The notes: generated by a model not told the origin, from the sequence alone. A DNA stretch of 64,000 bases from Fibrobacter sp. UWB5 (GCF_002210295.1 NZ_MWQH01000002.1:124001-188000); one strand, 5' to 3'. Numbered from the stretch's first letter, positions 24,327 through 32,765 are shown. Numbers and translations: made by a program.

Positions 24327-25736
24327 TTAGATGAAGCTGATAAGGCCCGTCCCCATACCAGTTGCCAAGTAGTTGAGAGCCTGCGTGGTGGAATCCACGC
24401 GGTCATCGTGCGGAGCGCTTGGAAAAGAAACCAGTTCGTCGATGTAGTCGCGAACCCAGGGATGTTCTGCATCCTGCTTGGGTATATAGACGTTTCCCGC
24501 CTCGAACAGCGGGCTTACCGCAAAGGCTCGCGCTTCCTTTGAACCTTGCGGTGTGAAGGGAACGATGCCGCTAATCTTGTTGCGTAACGCACTTATAATT
24601 GCGGGGCCGTTCGCCTTGTCTTCAATGATTTTACGGATTGCCTTGGGGTGCTTCTCGCTCATACGCTGGAAAGCACGGATGCTCGAAACAAAGTCCATCT
24701 TGGCGCATACGCAGTCAATGAGGTAGAAACGCGCCCCGACCTTTCCCCAAACGGTTCCCGCTACGTTATCACTTGATGCGCTGTCCGTGAAGGTGAAGTC
24801 CCAGCTTTGTATAATCTTGTCGAAAACCTTGGGCAAGATTTCGTACTGTTGTAGCCATTCGCGCTTGATGATGCTTCCGCCGACTGGTGCGGGGTGCTGC
24901 TGGTAGAGTGCGTTCCAGTCATAGCTTCCCACGTTGATGCGGATTTTTTCGAGCATTTCAAGCGGGTATCTTTCCGGGTGCAGCGCCTCGCCGATTTTGC
25001 GGTGTGGTTCGTCCTTCTCGGCTATCGCGGGATAGTTTATGACCGTCCACTGGTCGCCATCGCCCTGTTTCATGGCGTTGAGCAGGCGCCCCGCCAGGTC
25101 GTCTTCATGCCAACGCGTAAGCGTGACGAGGACTCCCCCGCCCGGAGAAAGTCGAGTATATGCGGTAGATGTGTACCAGTCCCAAATCCTGTCTCGTATG
25201 GTGATGCTGTTCGCTTCCTGCCTGTCTTTCAGCGGGTCGTCGATGCCGAGGATTTCGCAGCCCATACCCGTGATACTTCCGCCGATACCCGTGCTTCTGA
25301 AACTGCCTTTCCTGTTGGGGATTTCGATTAGGTTTGTCGAGCGCGTGTACTTGCTTCCTCGCGGCGGCAAGGTCGTTCGCGGAAATATGCGGTGGTATTC
25401 GTTGCTTTCCATGATGCGCTGCACGTCCTTGTTTACGCGTCTGGAAAGCCCGTCGCTATAGCTGCACGCCATGAAGGAAATGTCGGGATTTACACCGAAG
25501 CACCACGCCGGAAAATGCTTGCTTACAAGTTGGCTCTTGCCATGTCGCGGCGGCATGGTGAGAATGAGACGGGGACTCTTGCGTTCCATTACGTCGGTGT
25601 AGAAACGCATGAGGCGAGCGCAGATTTCACGGTGGACCCACCCGATGCTGTAATTCGGCATCGTCGCCTTTACAAAGGCAAGAAGGTTTGTCCTTGCGAG
25701 CTGTTCAATCTGTGGTGTCATTCTCGTAAATGCCAA
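24327..25736 (-). CDS. Terminase large subunit
   Basis: 469 residues. ATPase motifs: a Walker-A-like PPRHGKSQ near residue 62 and an acidic Walker-B region GIDDPLKDRQE. The C-terminal nuclease domain has WDFTFTDS with an RNase H-type aspartate and IIEDKANGPAI. It powers DNA packaging and cuts concatemers. The start overlaps the 3' end of the small-subunit gene by 32 bases; an internal ATG at 25721 is an alternative start. Confidence 0.93.
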   Translation of the reverse strand: MAFTRMTPQIEQLARTNLLAFVKATMPNYSIGWVHREICARLMRFYTDVMERKSPRLILTMPPRHGKSQLVSKHFPAWCFGVNPDISFMACSYSDGLSRRVNKDVQRIMESNEYHRIFPRTTLPPRGSKYTRSTNLIEIPNRKGSFRSTGIGGSITGMGCEILGIDDPLKDRQEANSITIRDRIWDWYTSTAYTRLSPGGGVLVTLTRWHEDDLAGRLLNAMKQGDGDQWTVINYPAIAEKDEPHRKIGEALHPERYPLEMLEKIRINVGSYDWNALYQQHPAPVGGSIIKREWLQQYEILPKVFDKIIQSWDFTFTDSASSDNVAGTVWGKVGARFYLIDCVCAKMDFVSSIRAFQRMSEKHPKAIRKIIEDKANGPAIISALRNKISGIVPFTPQGSKEARAFAVSPLFEAGNVYIPKQDAEHPWVRDYIDELVSFPSAPHDDRVDSTTQALNYLATGMGTGLISFI

Positions 25737-26157
25737 GTTCCCGCGCCTGCCTCTTTATCTCGCTCAATTCGTCGGGCGTGGGGATTTCTCCGTTTGTGTC
25801 GATGTTTACCGCGTCGGGGTTGTCAACCATCCTGTCGAGCATCTTGCGCTTTGCGCGTGTCAGCTTGGAATCTTCCGTTTCCTCCGCTATGTCGAACACG
25901 AAACGCGCCGCCTTGATGTTGCCGGAAAGAGCCATGCCACTCATGACCGAAATGATTGCGGCGCGAAGCTCGATGGGTTTCTCCACCTGGATTCCGATGC
26001 TTCGGAGCGATTCCTTCAAGCGTCCTTCGGACAGGCGAAACTTTGTCCCGAGAACGTTTCTCGCGACCTCCCGCGCCTCCTTCGCTTTCAGCTTGCTCCT
26101 TGAAGACGCCAAGCCTCCGAGCTTGCCGATGGCCCTCATGTCCTGGGAATCTGCCAT
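25705..26157 (-). CDS. Terminase small subunit-like protein
   Basis: 150 residues, basic helical N-terminus (RAIGKLGGLASSRSKLKAKEAREVARN) and a middle segment on the pattern of phage small-terminase proteins, ending in an acidic tail. Its place directly before the large terminase and the 32-base overlap support the call; the sequence alone is only suggestive. It would recognise the packaging site in the phage DNA. Confidence 0.65.
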   Translation of the reverse strand: MADSQDMRAIGKLGGLASSRSKLKAKEAREVARNVLGTKFRLSEGRLKESLRSIGIQVEKPIELRAAIISVMSGMALSGNIKAARFVFDIAEETEDSKLTRAKRKMLDRMVDNPDAVNIDTNGEIPTPDELSEIKRQARELGIYENDTTD

Positions 26158-26160
26158 ACA

Positions 26161-26376
26161 TCAGTCGTTCCTCAACTCCTTCCACCAGCGCAGAAAATCG
26201 GGCCAGTAAACGGTCATGCGTCCGCGCTTGCAGCTTCTTCTCACGGGCATACCGCGGGTATGCACCCAGTCATAGACCGTGAAGTGGTTGAAGCCGATTT
26301 TGTCGGCCACCTCCTTTATCGTGAAGTAGCCCGGTTTAGGCGTGATTAGGTCTTTGTTTAAGATTTTGTTCCCCAT
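26161..26376 (-). CDS. Small MerR/excisionase-type helix-turn-helix protein
   Basis: 71 residues. GYFTIKEVADKIGFNHFTVYDWVHTRGMPV followed by MTVYWPDFLRWW is the winged helix-turn-helix pattern of Xis, AlpA and the lambda Nu1 N-terminus. It lies 3 bases upstream of the small terminase gene, which makes a role in packaging-site recognition more likely than excision. A second such protein sits near the integrase (61131). Confidence 0.75.
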   Translation of the reverse strand: MGNKILNKDLITPKPGYFTIKEVADKIGFNHFTVYDWVHTRGMPVRRSCKRGRMTVYWPDFLRWWKELRND

Positions 26377-26401
26377 ACAAAGTTTTTCCTATGTTGTGGA
26401 T

Positions 26402-26953
26402 ATGGCTATCACGGATTTCGAGGGATTGAGAAAAAGGTTTGACGCTCTAAAGAAGCTGAACGAAAAGACCATTCTATCGGGCTGGATAGATGGAAACGGG
26501 ACTGCACGGAAAGCGAAGGAAAATCTCGATTACAGAAAAAAGACGGGAAAGCTGACTCCCGCATTGAGGGAACCCGCTTCCAATTCGTTGATAGCGAGAA
26601 CGCTGAATTACGGCCGTAAGGAAGGGACGACGCTTGAGGGCGTCCACTACCCGGAAATTCCGGCAAGGCCCTTCCTGCGTTTTGCCATGGAACGGTTTCG
26701 CGCCATCATGCCGAAACTTGAACGCAAGTATCTCCCGCAGATAATCAACGGCGAAATGACCGTCCAGACGATGTGCGAGGAACTGGGGATGCGCTTGAAG
26801 GACTGCATCACGCTCGCGATGCGCGACAGCGAAAAGTACGAGCCGCTGCGCGATGCTACCGTGCAGGCGAGAATCAGGCAGGGACGGCCCAGTGCTACTC
26901 CGCTTATCGACACGCATCAGCTTATAGACTCCGTGACATTCGAGGTCAAGTGA
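26402..26953 (+). CDS. Neck / tail-completion protein, HK97 gp10-like, on the opposite strand
   Basis: 183 residues from the ATG at 26402; a longer frame from 26342 has no ribosome site. Family-like segments are LIARTLNYGRKEG, IPARPFLRFAMERF and PLIDTHQLIDSVTFEVK, as in HK97 gp10 / virion morphogenesis neck proteins. It is the only virion gene on the plus strand inside the leftward late block. Its 3' end overlaps the end of folE by 37 bases, convergent. How it is transcribed with the late genes is unclear. Confidence 0.7.
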   Translation: MAITDFEGLRKRFDALKKLNEKTILSGWIDGNGTARKAKENLDYRKKTGKLTPALREPASNSLIARTLNYGRKEGTTLEGVHYPEIPARPFLRFAMERFRAIMPKLERKYLPQIINGEMTVQTMCEELGMRLKDCITLAMRDSEKYEPLRDATVQARIRQGRPSATPLIDTHQLIDSVTFEVK

Positions 26954-27480
26954 GTTTTGAAGGCGCCGCTTGAGAAAAGCGTACGCGTGACCATGTTGCA
27001 GTTCTTCGCACCCCTTGCCGTCACGCAGGCGTGTTTCGCCTCGATACGAACTTCTACGTCCTTGCTTCCAGTCGCAAGCATGATTACCTCGGCAATGTCG
27101 CTGCCGATTTTCTCCTGAAGCTGCAAACGCTTTCCAACCATTTCGGAAATCCTTGCAAACTTGGAAAGCCCGAGAACTTTCCCGTGCGGGATATAGCGGA
27201 TTGAAACCTTCATGTCGTACATGAGGGCAAGATGGTGTTCGCAGTGGCTAAAAATCGTTATGTCGTCAACGGAAACGATTTGGCCGTCCGCATCCTGCTT
27301 GAAGCACTTGCCGAACTTTTTTGCAAGCTGTGCGTTCGTGTAGTTTTGACCTTCGAACATTTCAGCGTAGTATTTCGCGACACGGCGCGGCGTGTCCCTT
27401 AAACCTTCTCGGTCGGGATTGTCATTCAGCGCCTCAAGAAGCTGCCGTACAAGCTGTTCAATCTTCTTCGTCTTTATCAT
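26917..27480 (-). CDS. folE: GTP cyclohydrolase I
   Basis: 187 residues, close to the catalytic core of FolE. Zinc ligands are Cys80 and His83 in FSHCEHH and Cys152 in EAKHACVTARG. NPDREGLRDTPRRVAK and GLSKFARISEMVGKRLQLQE are family signatures. It converts GTP to dihydroneopterin triphosphate, the first step toward preQ0. It is the last gene of the operon ParB-DpdA-QueC-QueE-QueD-FolE; its start overlaps queD by 23 bases. In this setting it serves DNA modification rather than folate. Confidence 0.95.
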   Translation of the reverse strand: MIKTKKIEQLVRQLLEALNDNPDREGLRDTPRRVAKYYAEMFEGQNYTNAQLAKKFGKCFKQDADGQIVSVDDITIFSHCEHHLALMYDMKVSIRYIPHGKVLGLSKFARISEMVGKRLQLQEKIGSDIAEVIMLATGSKDVEVRIEAKHACVTARGAKNCNMVTRTLFSSGAFKTHLTSNVTESIS

Positions 27481-27799
27481 ATTGCGCCAGGTTCCCCTCG
27501 CTTTCCTGAATAACGACCTTGTGGCAGAACGGCACCTGGTCGCAAATCCATTTCGCCATATTCTCGGCTGTCGGGTTAAAATCCACCACGTCGTTGATAT
27601 AGGCGTGGTCGAGCTTTTCCATGATTATCTTCTTGATGTGCGTGAAGTCGATAACCATTCCGTCCTTGTCGAGTGTTTTGCTCTTGCAGAAAATGGTCAC
27701 AAGCCAGTTATGGCCGTGAAGGTTGCTGCACTTGCTCGGATAAGGGAGTTCCAGACGGTGCGCTCCCGAAATTTCCAGTCTCTTGCATACTCGATACAT
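27458..27799 (-). CDS. queD: 6-carboxytetrahydropterin synthase
   Basis: 113 residues, the normal size. Zinc histidines His14, His28 and His30 (the latter two in LHGHN) and the catalytic Cys24 are present, as is DHAYIND. It converts dihydroneopterin triphosphate to 6-carboxy-tetrahydropterin. Located between queE and folE in the same operon. Confidence 0.95.
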   Translation of the reverse strand: MYRVCKRLEISGAHRLELPYPSKCSNLHGHNWLVTIFCKSKTLDKDGMVIDFTHIKKIIMEKLDHAYINDVVDFNPTAENMAKWICDQVPFCHKVVIQESEGNLAQYDKDEED

Positions 27800-27853
27800 T
27801 GCTTTCTCCTATGGGAATGGGCAGGAAGAAACCCGCCCTTGAAACGAAACAGG

Positions 27854-28423
27854 CTACTCGATACCGATGAACTTGTGCCATTGAAGCGAGAGAAGCCAGC
27901 TGGGATTTTCTTGCACCAGCTTTATGCAGTGATAGAGGTTTTCCTTGACGAGGTTGTCCCCGTCGAAGCATGGGCTAAGGCACATGCGTTTCGCTGTCTT
28001 ACACGGAGTAGGCAGCGGGTCGCCAGCCTTTATGACGAAACGCAGTTCGTCGATATTGTCCGGCTCGATGCGCGAAGTCTTGGGACTACAGACGATGTAG
28101 TCGATGCCCTGCGGAACCTTGTGCGTTCCGTTTGTCTCGATGGACTTGTACCAGCCATCAAAAGCCTTTATGAGTTCGTCGTCCAGCTGCAAGGTGGGTT
28201 CACCTCCGCAGAAGGAAACGCTCCTGCAATTTCCCGCGATGGAAAGACAGGTCTGAATAATCTGTTCGGCGGTCATTTCGTCGAAGGGTTCATGGTTTGT
28301 GTCGCAGAAGGGACACTTCATATTGCATCCGCTGAAACGCACGAATACCTGCGGCGTTCCTACGCGCTTTCCTTCGCCCTGGATGCTAAAGAATATCTTG
28401 TTTATTCTGTAGATTTTCTGCAT
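27854..28423 (-). CDS. queE: 7-carboxy-7-deazaguanine synthase (radical SAM)
   Basis: 189 residues, a compact QueE. The radical-SAM cluster is C33-x3-C37-x2-C40 (SGCNMKCPFC), preceded by the QueE-typical FFSIQGEG segment, and followed by FCGGEPTLQ for SAM binding and IETNGTH. It rearranges 6-carboxy-tetrahydropterin to 7-carboxy-7-deazaguanine. Its start lies 2 bases from the queC stop. Confidence 0.95.
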   Translation of the reverse strand: MQKIYRINKIFFSIQGEGKRVGTPQVFVRFSGCNMKCPFCDTNHEPFDEMTAEQIIQTCLSIAGNCRSVSFCGGEPTLQLDDELIKAFDGWYKSIETNGTHKVPQGIDYIVCSPKTSRIEPDNIDELRFVIKAGDPLPTPCKTAKRMCLSPCFDGDNLVKENLYHCIKLVQENPSWLLSLQWHKFIGIE

Positions 28424-28425
28424 GG

Positions 28426-29085
28426 CTATTTGCCTCCCTGTGCCAAGGCGCGTTCACGCTGCTTGCAGCTGTCGCACTTGCCACAATGTGTCGAGCCGTT
28501 CTTGTAGCAGCTCCATGTGTTCCGTTCGTAGTCTATTCCCAGCTTGCGGCCAATCTTGACGATTTCTGCTTTGCTTACTGTCGAGAACGGGGCGTGAATC
28601 CTTACCTTGAAATTCGGGGACGTACCGACGTTTGCAGCCTTTTCGAACGACTTGATGAATGCGAGTGTGTCGTCGTAATACTGGCCGCTTGCAAGCCCGT
28701 TGAAGCCACCGTAAATGTCGTTTATGCAGTTGACCTCCGCGAACATGACCGCGTAGGAAAGCAGGATGCCGTTTCTGAACTCCACATAGCTTGTGGGAGT
28801 CGCTGAATCAATCTGCTCGAAACTGCGGTTCTCGCTTATCTTGGAACGGGAAATGAGGGAACACCTGCTTCCCGCAAATCCGAGGTCGATGGAAACGATT
28901 TTGTAGGGCTGTTTCAGCCGCTTCGCGTTGGATGCCGCAACCGCGATTTCCTTGCGCAGACTCTGCTTGTAGTCGAAGATAAGGCAGAAAACCTTCTTGC
29001 CCTGCTTCGTCAGCTGTTCCAGAACTGTCGTGCTGTCGATGCCGCCCGAAAGCAGCAAGATTGCGTCACATCTTGATTTTTGCAT
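28426..29085 (-). CDS. queC: 7-cyano-7-deazaguanine (preQ0) synthase
   Basis: 219 residues from the ATG at 29085, giving a start just before the PP-loop LLSGGIDST (residues 11-19). An earlier in-frame ATG at 29127 would deepen the overlap with the DpdA-like gene. The C-terminal zinc site is present (C..CGKCDSC). It converts carboxy-deazaguanine with ATP and ammonia to preQ0. No amidotransferase domain is fused, so this is ordinary QueC rather than Gat-QueC. Confidence 0.94.
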   Translation of the reverse strand: MQKSRCDAILLLSGGIDSTTVLEQLTKQGKKVFCLIFDYKQSLRKEIAVAASNAKRLKQPYKIVSIDLGFAGSRCSLISRSKISENRSFEQIDSATPTSYVEFRNGILLSYAVMFAEVNCINDIYGGFNGLASGQYYDDTLAFIKSFEKAANVGTSPNFKVRIHAPFSTVSKAEIVKIGRKLGIDYERNTWSCYKNGSTHCGKCDSCKQRERALAQGGK

Positions 29086-29806
29086 ATTGCATTGCCTTGA
29101 ACCATTGTTGTTTGTTGTGGAAGCCAAGAGTTTTCTTGTTCTTCTTGAATTTCTTGGGGAGCGAGACGACCTTCATTACACCATCCTGGAACACGAAACA
29201 CGTCCCGTATCTTTCGCCGAGGCTCCATGTGCTTGAGTCGCTGCTGTAGAAATGGAACTTGCGCAGAAGCCCCCAGTTCGTGCATCCGAGTGCGTGAACC
29301 TTGGAGCCGTTTTCTGCTGCCGTGTCGAGGAAGTAGTGAAGTGGTTTCCAGTCGTTCGCCTTGAGCCATTTGCTCGATGCTGTAAATCCGCTAAGCGAGA
29401 GCGCGACATAGGGGTAGTTCTTCACCATGTCAAGCCATCCTTCCTTCTTGCGGCCTAGATGCCAAACGGGGATGCTTTGCTTTCCCGTTGCGCGTTCTAT
29501 GCGGTTTCGGATTTGCTTGACCTTGTCTATGCCGACGATTTCGTCAATGTCCATTTCGATGAAATGGTCGATGTGTGCGCCCTTTATCCATTCGATGTAG
29601 CTGTCGATATAGCTGTCGTCAATTTTCTTGCCGCTTGCCATCGCCGTGAAGGCGCCGCTGTCCGCGATGAAGTGGTTGAACTCGCGAACATCGTTTCCCA
29701 TCAACGAGCTTTTATATTCAAAGGACGTAAGGATATTGAGTTCCTTCTTCGGGAACTTTGTGTAGAAATCTCCTACGAGTCCATCTGTCGCCATGTGTAG
29801 AAGCAT
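29066..29806 (-). CDS. DpdA-like DNA 7-deazaguanine transglycosylase (phage TGT-like)
   Basis: 246 residues, shorter than tRNA-guanine transglycosylases (about 375). TGT-like landmarks: FIADSGAFTAM (residues 46-56, matching the SDSGGFQ substrate loop), an acidic strand FIEMDIDEIVG (82-92), SGFTAS and VHALGCTNWG (matching HVLGIG). The CxCxxC zinc site of tRNA enzymes is absent, which fits a DNA-acting relative. Phage DpdA proteins swap guanine in DNA for a 7-deazaguanine. Overlaps queC and is coupled to the ParB-like gene (TAATG). Confidence 0.85.
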   Translation of the reverse strand: MLLHMATDGLVGDFYTKFPKKELNILTSFEYKSSLMGNDVREFNHFIADSGAFTAMASGKKIDDSYIDSYIEWIKGAHIDHFIEMDIDEIVGIDKVKQIRNRIERATGKQSIPVWHLGRKKEGWLDMVKNYPYVALSLSGFTASSKWLKANDWKPLHYFLDTAAENGSKVHALGCTNWGLLRKFHFYSSDSSTWSLGERYGTCFVFQDGVMKVVSLPKKFKKNKKTLGFHNKQQWFKAMQYAKIKM

Positions 29807-30276
29807 TATTTCTCGAAGGTTTTTCCGCAGTGGGGGCAGGTGATGGTCTTGGGTTTCTTCTGTGGATTTTCTTCATCCGTCAGGAAACTGTCGAAATCCA
29901 CGTTCTCGTTCGGCAGGAATCCGAACTGTTCCAGGTCAAAGGCCGCTTCTCCGAGGAACGAAAGTTCCTCGTTGAGCTTCTGGAAATCCCAGCCGCTAAA
30001 TTCCGAGACTTTGTTGTCAGCGAGGCGGAATGCCTTAATTTGATTCGGGGTCAGGTCGTCAGCGACGATGCAGGGGACTTTTTGCAGTTCCAGCTTCTGC
30101 GCGGCGAGATAGCGTGTGTGTCCCGCGACGATTACGTTTTCCCTGTCGATGATGATGGGAACCTTGAAACCGAACTCGGAAATGCTCGCGGCCACCTTGT
30201 CAACTGCCGCCTCGTTGTTGCGCGGGTTATTCTCGTATGGCTTCAAAAGCCCGATTTCGACTTCCCGAATTTCCAT
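29806..30276 (-). CDS. ParB/Srx-fold protein heading the DNA-modification operon
   Basis: 156 residues. The N-terminal ParB-like domain includes LLKPYENNPRNN and the signature IVAGHTR (residues 49-55). A C-terminal zinc knuckle CPHCGK closes the protein. Phage ParB-fold proteins can act as nucleases or DNA-sequence recognition factors and are found beside DpdA in other phages. As first gene of the operon it may guide the transglycosylase; this is inference. The same CPHCGK motif begins the small protein at 30430. Confidence 0.85.
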   Translation of the reverse strand: MEIREVEIGLLKPYENNPRNNEAAVDKVAASISEFGFKVPIIIDRENVIVAGHTRYLAAQKLELQKVPCIVADDLTPNQIKAFRLADNKVSEFSGWDFQKLNEELSFLGEAAFDLEQFGFLPNENVDFDSFLTDEENPQKKPKTITCPHCGKTFEK

Positions 30277-30429
30277 AAAATTGAATCCTATGCAAAAGAA
30301 TTGAATAGAATTTAATACTTTTTTGAATAAAATGCAATAAATTTTGCATACAATTCAATTTTTCTTTGATTATACCTTTACAAAATCGGCAAATAAACCT
30401 ATCTTGATTAGGTAAAATGGGAGAATCCT
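30277..30429. promoter_or_regulatory. AT-rich divergent control region of the modification operon
   Basis: Contains ATTGAAT motifs in both orientations. The 13-mer AGAATTGAATAGA (30298-30310) also occurs at 57847-57859 beside the repressor gene. On the right is an ACCTAT-CTTGA-TTAGGT site (30397-30413) followed by TAAAAT, like the early promoter at 12364. Confidence 0.6.
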
Positions 30430-30594
30430 ATGCCAGCAAGGTGTCCGCATTGCGGAAAAATTCTTACGGACGCGGAAGTGCGTTCAATCCATTCGCAGAT
30501 GATTGGGAGCCGTCCCAAGCCCACCAGCGCCGAGAACGGCAAGAAGGGCGGAAGGCCCAAGGGCGCAAAAAACAAACCCAAGGAAAAAGAATAA
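30430..30594 (+). CDS. Small zinc-knuckle protein
   Basis: 54 residues, MPARCPHCGKILTDAEVRSI and a basic tail GGRPKGAKNKPKEKE. The CPHCGK motif repeats that of the ParB-fold protein across the divergent region. Phage proteins with GGRPKGAKNKPK tails are common but uncharacterised. It lies 12 bases after a -10-like TAAAAT, so any leader would be very short. Confidence 0.6.
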   Translation: MPARCPHCGKILTDAEVRSIHSQMIGSRPKPTSAENGKKGGRPKGAKNKPKEKE

Positions 30595-30598
30595 GAAG

Positions 30599-30886
30599 CT
30601 ATTTCTGCGCTTCCATCTTTCCCCTGATAAACGAAACATCGCTCTTTATGTCGGAAAGAGTCCCCTTGAGGATTTCCGATTCCCGTTCCACTTTTGATGT
30701 TCGCTGCTCGATAAGTTCGATGCGTGTTTCCATCTTGGCCATGGAAACGGCGTTCCTTTCCGAACCCTCGTTTACTTCGCTGTGGCTCTTGACATAGGCT
30801 GTAGTCGCCGAAGCAAGTGCGATGAGCGCAAGGATGAGGGGCTTCAACATTTCGCGCCATTTGGCGCTGTCCTTTCTAGTTGTCAT
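30599..30886 (-). CDS. Membrane-anchored coiled-coil protein, possible lysis protein
   Basis: 95 residues. One hydrophobic segment near the N-terminus (LKPLILALIALASATTAYV) and a long coiled coil (about residues 45-95). This layout matches XhlA-type or spanin-like lysis helpers placed after tail-fibre genes. No endolysin or second holin is adjacent, so the role is a guess. Confidence 0.5.
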   Translation of the reverse strand: MTTRKDSAKWREMLKPLILALIALASATTAYVKSHSEVNEGSERNAVSMAKMETRIELIEQRTSKVERESEILKGTLSDIKSDVSFIRGKMEAQK

Positions 30887-30896
30887 GCCGTTCTGC

Positions 30897-31886
30897 CTAA
30901 TTCAAGGAAGTCCACACGGGATAATTGTTCGAGTCCTTACCCCTGTAGATAAATTGTTTGCTGTTTCCGGGCTCAATCGATGCGATATGATGCGACCGCG
31001 TTGTATCGCTTGCCTGATAGACGATGATAGGGTGGTTTACGGGTGTTCCGCCTCCGTACTTGCCTGTATTGGTGACAAGTACGACTTCGCCGACTTCATG
31101 GCTGGTTGAGTTTAGCGTGAAATCATCGTTTCCTTCGTAGCCGTATGTTCCAGGGCAAACGGCAGTATAGTATTCAGACGGTATGCCGGATGTGCAGTGG
31201 CTTTCGCAGTTTGTCATGGAACGATACTGTCCCTGGCTTGCGTCTCCGTCGGACTGTTCCAGCGGCGTGAAATTGAGAATAAGCTGGTCTGTGGAGAGCT
31301 TCTTTATAGTTGCCAGTCCGCTTATGGACAAGACCTGGGCGGAGATATACTGCGTCGTAAGCGCTATCATCGTAATCTTCGTCGTTCCGCCCGGTCCCTT
31401 GATTTCGAGGCCGCTTGGCCCAAGCTCTGATGTATAGAGATTGTGTGTTGCAGTGCTTCCACTTTTGGCGATAAATTTTCCGCTAGAGGTAATATCTCCA
31501 TCGAGATTGATGGAATGGTCTATCACAAGCTCGTTCGTGGAAGCATTGACGGAAAGTGTGACAGTATGATTGGAGTTCCTAAGCGTGAGCGAATAGGCGG
31601 AAAGAAAGGTCGTTGTCACCGCCTGTTTCCCTATTTCTGTAGTGCCACCCATGCCGGAAACAGTCACGCCGGAGGGAGTAATGGTTGTAGTGTCGGGATG
31701 GTTTCCTATGCCGACGACGGTGATGTTCTTGAAAACGCTTTGCAGAAAGTCGCGCAGTTTTTCAAGCGATAGTTTCCTGTCCCTGTCGGAGTTCAGGCCC
31801 TGCACGATGTAGAGAAGGTCGTTGAGGGTAAGATTGTCCGCTTCTTCAAGCAGCGGTACCGTGGTTATGTTTTCTTCCAGTTCCAT
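30897..31886 (-). CDS. Probable tail fibre protein
   Basis: 329 residues with AAGGAG before the ATG. The N-terminus is helical and the middle is beta-helix-like with repeated Gly/Thr strands (TITPSGVTVSGMGGTTEIG). The C-terminal part contains Cys residues and a GTYGYEGNDDFTL strand. Place downstream of DUF2612 and the next protein suggests receptor binding. Family not recognised. Confidence 0.6.
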   Translation of the reverse strand: MELEENITTVPLLEEADNLTLNDLLYIVQGLNSDRDRKLSLEKLRDFLQSVFKNITVVGIGNHPDTTTITPSGVTVSGMGGTTEIGKQAVTTTFLSAYSLTLRNSNHTVTLSVNASTNELVIDHSINLDGDITSSGKFIAKSGSTATHNLYTSELGPSGLEIKGPGGTTKITMIALTTQYISAQVLSISGLATIKKLSTDQLILNFTPLEQSDGDASQGQYRSMTNCESHCTSGIPSEYYTAVCPGTYGYEGNDDFTLNSTSHEVGEVVLVTNTGKYGGGTPVNHPIIVYQASDTTRSHHIASIEPGNSKQFIYRGKDSNNYPVWTSLN

Positions 31887-31901
31887 GAAACGCTCCTTGA
31901 A

Positions 31902-32765
31902 TTAGACAGTGCTTGCGCCGAACGAGACGAAAGGAATCTTGCTCGCTGTGTTGAAAATGCCGTTCAGCGGGTCAACGAAATAAATCTTGTTGCCGACTGT
32001 CGTTTCCAGGTTCTGACGCAGCGTGTAGTCATACTGGTAGTTGTAATTGGTTCTGTCCTTGGCGGCAAGCTGGACTCCTACAGACCAAACTTGAACGATG
32101 TAGCGCGTGTTCCGCTTTATCGTCAAGGCGCCCTGCCTCATTTCAATCATGTCGAAAGTGCAGAGCTCCGTCGAGCTGTCGAAATCGACGCCGTAGTGAC
32201 GCAGCCCCGTGTGTCCGAGCAGGTTTCCTTCCGTGTCGAAAACGCCGATGCAGAGGCAGGCGTTATTCGAAGCAAGCGTTCCTGCAAGCGCGATGGTGCA
32301 TTTTGAAATGGAACCCTGGGCGTCCGATATTCTCATGCTCTGGTATATCTTGGCGTTGCAGTAGTCGAAAGTTTCGCCCTCAACGTCGCCCCAGACAAGT
32401 TCTTCTGCGCCCTGCTTGAGCTGGTATGAACCGTAGTTGCTCGTTTCGCTGTCTATGTCCGATTCCGGCAGCGTCGCAAGTTTCGGGTCGCTTTCTCCCG
32501 TCAGGTTCACGCCTATTCGTAGAGTGCCGTTTAGGGGCGTGAGCGTGATTGCGTCACCATCGGGAACGAGAACATTGGCGAGAAAACCCGCCTCGTCGCC
32601 CTGCTGGACGCAGACCTTGTGGTCGCTTGCTCCGACTCCTTCCAGTTCACTCAAGGCAACCTTGTAGGTATGGCCAAGGATGCTTACGGCAAAGTACCCG
32701 CCCTGTTTGAGGGCTTCGAACGTATTTGTGTCTAGCTCTAGGATGGTGGTATTTTCTTCTGCCAT
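31902..32765 (-). CDS. Tail-tip / fibre-associated protein, unknown family
   Basis: 287 residues from the ATG at 32765 (AGGAGA upstream), which just overlaps the end of the DUF2612 gene. The sequence is beta-rich, with a middle segment like carbohydrate-binding or fibre-base modules (YQSMRISDAQGSISKCTIALAG). Position between baseplate wedge and fibre genes is the main support. Confidence 0.55.
   Translation of the reverse strand: MAEENTTILELDTNTFEALKQGGYFAVSILGHTYKVALSELEGVGASDHKVCVQQGDEAGFLANVLVPDGDAITLTPLNGTLRIGVNLTGESDPKLATLPESDIDSETSNYGSYQLKQGAEELVWGDVEGETFDYCNAKIYQSMRISDAQGSISKCTIALAGTLASNNACLCIGVFDTEGNLLGHTGLRHYGVDFDSSTELCTFDMIEMRQGALTIKRNTRYIVQVWSVGVQLAAKDRTNYNYQYDYTLRQNLETTVGNKIYFVDPLNGIFNTASKIPFVSFGASTV

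Noticed and set aside
26917-29127. Queuosine tRNA pathway of the host
   Set aside because: The genes are embedded in the prophage late block and coupled to a DpdA-like gene; no QueF, QueA or QueG is present.
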